Positions 59,134 to 64,000 of a stretch of DNA of 64,000 nucleotides are shown here, in pieces. The DNA lies in the NCBI GenBank assembly GCA_001704575.1, contig MCAW01000001.1:78008-142007 (forward strand), in the 5' to 3' direction. Below the pieces are notes generated by a model. It worked only from the letters and a program-made list of their open reading frames with translations, did not search any database and was not told where the DNA came from. Within the stretch, counting starts at the first letter, position 1. Every line of letters begins with the position of its first letter. A program made the position numbers and the translations under genes. This stretch comes from Methylophilales bacterium LSUCC0135. GTDB lineage: Bacteria; Pseudomonadota; Gammaproteobacteria; Burkholderiales; Methylophilaceae.

Positions 59134-61311
59134 ATGCTGAAAACACTGACCCCCGCGCAATTGACCCCCGCCATAGATGCTGAAGCGCTCGGATTTTCAA
59201 CCACTGCAGCGCTGGCTGGCCAGGCCGGACCGCATGCGGGCTGGATAGGCCAGACAGATGCTGAGGCAGCGGCACGCTTCGGCCTTGGCGTGCATCATCC
59301 GGGTTTTCACCTGATCGTGATCGGTGAGCCCGGTTGCGGCAGAACTTCGCTGATGCTGAAACTGATGTACGAATATGCTGCGAAACTGCCGGTACCGCGT
59401 GATCTAGTTTATCTGCACAATTTCGATAATCCCGACAAGCCGCTGGCCTTGCGTGTCGGCGCCGGTTCCGGTGCCAGGCTGCGGCAGTCGCTGGATCAGT
59501 TTGTGCGGCAGCTGGCGAGAAACATGCCCGCGATAACCGGCGATGCGGTGGCGGTCGAAGCCTTTCTCGAATTGCAGTTTGGCGCCATCAGGCAAGGATT
59601 GCAGATCGAAAATGGCGAGCTGAGAAAGCTGGAAGCCTACCTGATCAATATCAGGCAGGACATTTTCGACAATCTGGAAGTCTTTCAGCAGCCGGTCAAC
59701 ATCGCACAGGCGGCGTCATCGCTGGGCCTGTCTCAGCCAGGGGCTGGTGAACCGGGATTGAATCCAGACAACGAAGGCCTGCTGGAATCCTATCTGCTGC
59801 GTTTCAGGGCCAATCTGCTGGTCGATCACCGTCAGCAGATTGCCGCGCCGGTGATTTACGATGACGACCCCGGTTTTCAGAGTCTGTTCGGCTCCTTCGA
59901 GTCAGGCTCCGAGCAGGCCAGCAGTCTGCCTGAATTCATGCGCCTGCGTGCCGGAAACCTTTTGCGTGCCGATGGCGGCATGCTGATGCTGCATTTGCGC
60001 GACATTCTCAACGACCAGCAAAACGGTCCGCAGATTCTGGAAAAACTGCATCGCTTCCTGCGCAACGGCCGCGTGCAGATCGAGGAATCCGTTACCCATG
60101 CAGGCCATATTGCCAGCACGCATGCGGTTTCCGACCCGGTGCCGGTTCAGGTGCGTCTGGTGCTGATCGCCACGCGGGAAGAGTTCTACCGGTTGCAGGA
60201 CGAAGCGGAGGATTTCGTCCGCTTTTTCAACGCCAAAGTCGATTTTGCCGATGATTTCGAAGCCAATCCGGAAATCTACCGGGCACTGTCGGCCTATGTT
60301 GCCGGGCGTTGCGAGCATTTTTCATTGCCGCACCTGACTGCCGCAGCCATGGCTGTGTTGCTGCAGGCGATGCATAGAAAGGTCGAGGACCAGAAACGCG
60401 TCAGCAGCACGCTGGCCGAATTGCAACAGCTGCTGCTCGCGGCCGCCACCGAAGTTGCAACGCGACAGACGCAGCCGGGCAGCCAGCCGCTGATAGAAGC
60501 GTGCGACGTCAATGCGGCGATAGCGGCGCGCTACAGGCGTCATCGCAGCCCCGAGATGCAGTTGCTGCGTTCGATTGTCGATGGCGATTTGCTCATCCGC
60601 CTTGAAGGGCGGCAGACCGGCCAGATCAACGGCCTGACGCATATCGACCTCGGCGATGCCGGTTTCGGATCGCCGGTACGTATTTCGGCGCGCTGTCATG
60701 CGGGTGAAGAAGGCGTCATCAATATCGACCGCGAGGTGGAAATGACCGGCCCCAATCATGACAAGGGCTTGTTCATCCTGCAAAGTTGGTTGTCCGCGAG
60801 CTTTGCCAAACTGACGCCACTTTCGCTCAATGCTTCGCTGGTGTTCGAGCAGGAATATCATGGGGTCGAGGGCGACTCTGCCTCCTGCGCTGAGCTTTTC
60901 GCGTTGATCTCGGCCATTTCCGGCATTGCGCTACCGCAAGGCATCGCAGTCACCGGAGCGATGAACCAGCACGGCGAGGTGATGGCCATCGGCGGTGTCA
61001 ACGAGAAAATCGAAGGTTATTTCCGCGTGTGTCAGGCGGTCGGGCTGAACGGCGCGCAGGGCGTCATGATTCCCGAACGCAATGCCTCGCATCTGGTGCT
61101 CAACGACGAAGTTGTGGCTGCGGTGAAGGAAGGAAAGTTTCATATATACACCTTCGGGCATGTGCTTGAAGGTCTGACATTCCTGACCGGACTTCCCGCC
61201 GGTGAACCCGATGAGTCGAGTGACTATGCGCCTGACAGCGTCATGGGGCATGTGCATAAAGCGCTGCAGAATCTGCGCAAGATCCATGACAGCAACAAAC
61301 CGGATGAGTGA
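59134..61311 (+). CDS. Lon-like ATP-dependent protease (AAA_32 + Lon C-terminal)
   Basis: 725 residues. P-loop GEPGCGRT (64-71) has Arg70 where Lys is canonical. Coiled middle, then AAA+ core with GGMLMLHLRDIL. Lon serine-protease domain with catalytic Ser582 in EGDSAS and Lys625 in GGVNEKIEG, 43 residues apart as in Lon. Family: LonB/YcbZ group. Clear of neighbours; Hsp15 follows closely. Confidence 0.9.
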   Translation: MLKTLTPAQLTPAIDAEALGFSTTAALAGQAGPHAGWIGQTDAEAAARFGLGVHHPGFHLIVIGEPGCGRTSLMLKLMYEYAAKLPVPRDLVYLHNFDNPDKPLALRVGAGSGARLRQSLDQFVRQLARNMPAITGDAVAVEAFLELQFGAIRQGLQIENGELRKLEAYLINIRQDIFDNLEVFQQPVNIAQAASSLGLSQPGAGEPGLNPDNEGLLESYLLRFRANLLVDHRQQIAAPVIYDDDPGFQSLFGSFESGSEQASSLPEFMRLRAGNLLRADGGMLMLHLRDILNDQQNGPQILEKLHRFLRNGRVQIEESVTHAGHIASTHAVSDPVPVQVRLVLIATREEFYRLQDEAEDFVRFFNAKVDFADDFEANPEIYRALSAYVAGRCEHFSLPHLTAAAMAVLLQAMHRKVEDQKRVSSTLAELQQLLLAAATEVATRQTQPGSQPLIEACDVNAAIAARYRRHRSPEMQLLRSIVDGDLLIRLEGRQTGQINGLTHIDLGDAGFGSPVRISARCHAGEEGVINIDREVEMTGPNHDKGLFILQSWLSASFAKLTPLSLNASLVFEQEYHGVEGDSASCAELFALISAISGIALPQGIAVTGAMNQHGEVMAIGGVNEKIEGYFRVCQAVGLNGAQGVMIPERNASHLVLNDEVVAAVKEGKFHIYTFGHVLEGLTFLTGLPAGEPDESSDYAPDSVMGHVHKALQNLRKIHDSNKPDE

Positions 61312-61322
61312 GGCGACTGCCC

Positions 61323-61739
61323 ATGGCGACCAGGCAGAAAACGGATGAAAATAATGGTGGCGAAAAATGCCGGCTGGATAAATGGTTGTGGGCGGCACGT
61401 TTTTTCAAGACCCGCAGTCTCGCCGCCGAGGCGGTCGATAGCGGCAAGGTGCGGGTTGACAGCGATCGTGCCAAGCCGGCCAAGGAAGTCAAAATAGGTG
61501 CTTCGATTCATATCCGCACCAAGGATTTCGAGATCGAGGTGCGCGTGCGCGGACTTTCCAATCAGCGCAGAGGCGCACCCGAAGCGGTATTGCTTTACGA
61601 AGAAACGGAATCCAGCCGTGCAATGCGGGAAGAGGCGGCGGTTACACGCGAGAAGGATCACGCGCAGCGTGAGCGCGGCACGGGGCGCCCAACCAAGCGT
61701 CAGCGTCGTGAAATCAAGGGTTTCACGGAAAGTTGGTAA
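61323..61739 (+). CDS. hslR: Heat-shock RNA-binding protein Hsp15
   Basis: 138 residues. S4 domain (about 15-75; [27 protein letters not shown]) and a basic C-terminal tail. Hsp15 binds free 50S subunits carrying nascent chains. AGG about 9 bases before ATG 61323 favours it over GTG 61308, which overlaps the protease stop. Confidence 0.9.
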   Translation: MATRQKTDENNGGEKCRLDKWLWAARFFKTRSLAAEAVDSGKVRVDSDRAKPAKEVKIGASIHIRTKDFEIEVRVRGLSNQRRGAPEAVLLYEETESSRAMREEAAVTREKDHAQRERGTGRPTKRQRREIKGFTESW

Positions 61740-61762
61740 CAAGAAAAAACGGGGGAGATAAA

Positions 61763-62824
61763 TTGATTCTGGTCACCGGCGGTGCCGGTTTCATCGGCTC
61801 GAATTTTGTCATTGACTGGCTGACTCAAACCGATGAGCCGGTCGTCAACCTCGACAAGCTGACCTATGCCGGCAACCTGCAGAACCTTGCCAGCCTGCAG
61901 GACGACCCGCGTCATGTTTTTGTGCATGGCGACATCGGCGATCAGACACTGATCGCCTCGTTGCTGCAACAGCACCGACCCCGAGTGATTTTCAACTTCG
62001 CCGCCGAATCCCATGTGGACCGCTCCATCAGTGGACCGGATGCTTTCGTCGAGACCAATATCGTCGGCACGTTCAAGCTGCTCGAAGCGGCACGCGCTTA
62101 CTGGCAGGCATTGCCCGCTGCAGATCAAGCTGCATTCCGCTTTCTGCATGTCTCCACCGACGAAGTCTACGGCACCCTTGGGCCGCAGGATGCCCCCTTT
62201 ACAGAAACAACCGCATACACTCCTAACAGCCCCTATGCCGCATCCAAGGCCGCATCCGACCATCTGGTCAGAGCCTATCACCACACCTACGGCCTGCCGG
62301 TGCTCACCAGCAACTGCTCCAACAATTACGGCCCCTACCAGTTCCCGGAAAAACTCATTCCGCTGATGATCATCAATGCGCTGAACGGCAAACCACTGCC
62401 GGTATATGGTGACGGCATGCAAATCCGCGACTGGCTCTACGTCAAGGACCATTGCAATGCCATCCGGCAGGTACTTGCGCACGGCCGCAGCGGTGAAACC
62501 TACAACATCGGCGGCTGGAACGAAAAAGCCAATATCGACATCGTGCGTCTGATCTGCCAACTACTGGATGAGCAGCGACCCCGGCTGGACGGCAAAAGCT
62601 ACGCAGAACAGATCATGCATGTCGCAGACCGCCCCGGGCATGACAGACGCTATGCGATTGATGCTGGCAAGATCGAACGTGAACTTGGCTGGAAACCGCA
62701 GGAGACCTTTGAGACCGGCATACGCAAAACCGTGCTCTGGTATCTTGAAAATCCTGCTTGGGTAACACATGTGCAGTCCGGCGCATACCGCGACTGGCTG
62801 GACACGCATTACGGCAACTTATGA
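61763..62824 (+). CDS. rfbB: dTDP-glucose 4,6-dehydratase RfbB
   Basis: 353 residues. NAD-binding GGAGFIGSN, catalytic STDEVYG, and [12 protein letters not shown] with the Tyr-x3-Lys pair. First committed step to dTDP-rhamnose. Strong GGGGGAG at about 61750-61756 precedes TTG 61763 by 6-7 bases, so I take the TTG start ([10 protein letters not shown]) over the longer upstream frame. Stop TGA overlaps rfbD ATG. Confidence 0.95.
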   Translation: MILVTGGAGFIGSNFVIDWLTQTDEPVVNLDKLTYAGNLQNLASLQDDPRHVFVHGDIGDQTLIASLLQQHRPRVIFNFAAESHVDRSISGPDAFVETNIVGTFKLLEAARAYWQALPAADQAAFRFLHVSTDEVYGTLGPQDAPFTETTAYTPNSPYAASKAASDHLVRAYHHTYGLPVLTSNCSNNYGPYQFPEKLIPLMIINALNGKPLPVYGDGMQIRDWLYVKDHCNAIRQVLAHGRSGETYNIGGWNEKANIDIVRLICQLLDEQRPRLDGKSYAEQIMHVADRPGHDRRYAIDAGKIERELGWKPQETFETGIRKTVLWYLENPAWVTHVQSGAYRDWLDTHYGNL

Positions 62825-63729
62825 GCGTTTCCAGAAAAATCCTTCTGTTCGGCAAGAACGGCCAGCTTGGCCGCGAATTGCAGCGTAGCCTGCAGCCGCT
62901 TGGACAAGTCATCGCGCTGGATGTCGACAGCTCTGAGCATGCGGCTGATTTCAGCAGACCGCAACAACTGGCCGAGACAGTGAGGGCAGTGCAGCCCGAC
63001 TGGATCATCAATGCGGCTGCCTATACTGCGGTCGACAAGGCTGAAGGCGAGCCCGAACTTGCGCATGCGATCAACGCGGAAGCGCCGGGCATACTGGCGG
63101 CAGAGGCGGAACGGTTGGGCGCATGGCTGCTGCATTACTCGACCGATTATGTATTTGACGGTAGCGGCGAGCGGCCATGGACGGAAACCGATGCGCCGGC
63201 GCCGCTCAACGTCTATGGCCGCACCAAACTGGAAGGCGAGCAACGGGTTGTGGCAGCCTGCAGCAGGTATCTGATTCTTAGAACCAGCTGGGTGTACGGC
63301 GCATACGGCAGCAATTTCGCCAGGACCATGCTGAACCTCGCGCAAACGCGAGAAACACTCGCTGTGGTCGATGACCAGATCGGTGCGCCTACCAGCGCCA
63401 TGTGGCTGGCAGATCTGACGGCAGCCTTGATACCGCTGCTTGAACGCCAGCCTGCACTTGCTGGCTTGTATCATGCCGTTGCTGCCGGTGAAACCAGCTG
63501 GCATGGCTATGCAAAATTTGTCATCGCACAGGCAAAATTGATGGGATGGCCGGTCAAGGTTGGGGATGCCGATATCCGCACTGTCAGTAGCAGCGAGTTT
63601 GCGGCTGGGGCAAGACGGCCGCTCAATTCCAGACTGGACACGACAAAATTGCGTGCAGCTTTCGGCATTGAACCGCCGGACTGGCGCACAGGGCTGACGG
63701 AAATGCTCAAAACCGGGGGGGGCTTTTTG
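62821..63729 (+). CDS. rfbD: dTDP-4-dehydrorhamnose reductase RfbD (no stop before rfbC)
   Basis: 303 codons. [17 protein letters not shown](P)-binding loop, [31 protein letters not shown] (Tyr-x3-Lys) and [10 protein letters not shown] are RfbD hallmarks. Reading continues without a stop through G8 (63715-63722) into the rfbC start at 63730 in the same frame. With seven Gs the frame would end at a TGA overlapping that ATG, the usual junction. So this is either a natural fusion or a one-base indel. Confidence 0.93.
63715..63722 (+). repeat. G8 homopolymer at the rfbD-rfbC junction
   Basis: Run of eight Gs directly before GCTTTTTGATG. One fewer G restores TGA overlapping the rfbC ATG. Long enough for slippage. 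Confidence 0.85.
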
Positions 63730-64000
63730 ATGCGTGTGACACCGACAGATATTCCAGAGGTTCTGATTCTTTCCCCCAATGTATTCAATGACAATCGTGG
63801 TTATTTTTGTGAAAGCTTCAATCAGCGAACTTTCAGGCAGCTGACCGGTATTGATGTGCGCTTCGTCCAGGAAAACTATTCTCACTCATCAAAAGCCGTG
63901 CTTCGAGGGCTTCATTATCAGATTGAACACGCACAGGGAAAATTAATAAGGGTGCTGCAGGGCAGGATATATGATGTGGCTCTGGATATCAGGCGGTATT
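63730..64000 (+). CDS. rfbC: dTDP-4-dehydrorhamnose 3,5-epimerase RfbC (partial, 3' end beyond window)
   Basis: First about 90 residues of the epimerase: MRVTPTDIPEVLILSPNVF, FCESFNQ, VQENYSHSSKAVLRGLHYQ and AQGKLIRVLQGRIYDVALDIRR. The usual length is about 180, so half is missing. In-frame with rfbD. Inverts C3 and C5 of the 4-keto sugar. rfbA is not seen between rfbD and rfbC. Confidence 0.93.
   Translation, partial: MRVTPTDIPEVLILSPNVFNDNRGYFCESFNQRTFRQLTGIDVRFVQENYSHSSKAVLRGLHYQIEHAQGKLIRVLQGRIYDVALDIRRY

Overview
The window reads as a chromosomal segment of a betaproteobacterium, probably from the Nitrosomonadales/Rhodocyclales side (inference from gene content: class I fumarase, AcnB, PrpB, sdhCDABE, MoxY/NarX-type kinase, RhlE pair, AAA_32/Lon protease). 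It is gene-dense, has moderately high GC, and is almost entirely chromosomal housekeeping. I see no tRNA, rRNA, CRISPR array, prophage or insertion sequence.

1-16131 is a central-carbon locus built on two divergent operons around a GntR/HutC regulator. The minus-strand operon has four abutting genes: CitE-type lyase, mesaconyl-CoA hydratase, a second CitE-type lyase, and methylisocitrate lyase PrpB (cut by the window edge, 1-483). The plus-strand operon is gntR, a short malic enzyme, sdhCDABE, a third CitE-type lyase, an acyl-CoA ligase, a class I fumarase and aconitase B. No citrate synthase or malate dehydrogenase is present. Together these genes could connect propionyl-CoA + glyoxylate with acetyl-CoA + pyruvate through mesaconate/citramalate and the methylcitrate cycle. 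This is the strongest candidate for an undescribed system here.

16170-30156 holds prmB, dapE, an ArsC-like reductase, dapD, an M48 lipoprotein peptidase gene broken by an in-frame TAG, a MoxY-like kinase/regulator pair, a Rieske oxygenase with an EamA transporter, a 34-codon membrane sORF next to a PuuD-like membrane protein, then argD-argF-argG and tpx. 30327-40187 holds dnaE, accA, tilS, tesA (overlapping both neighbours) and the ybbA-ybbP ABC exporter pair. 40196-44308 is a TonB receptor with two upstream palindromes and a possible sigma-54 promoter, followed by a sigma-54 activator gene. 44324-44683 carries copies of a dispersed ACAGAG-type repeat. Then come purT, a truncated haemoglobin, two tandem RhlE helicases, typA, and a hipBA module with a regular array of four operators.

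53657-64000 has a CHASE2-SH3-M48 operon, rmuC, moaD/moaE, a Lon-like protease, Hsp15 and the start of a dTDP-rhamnose cluster. In that cluster rfbD and rfbC are read as one frame across a run of eight Gs.
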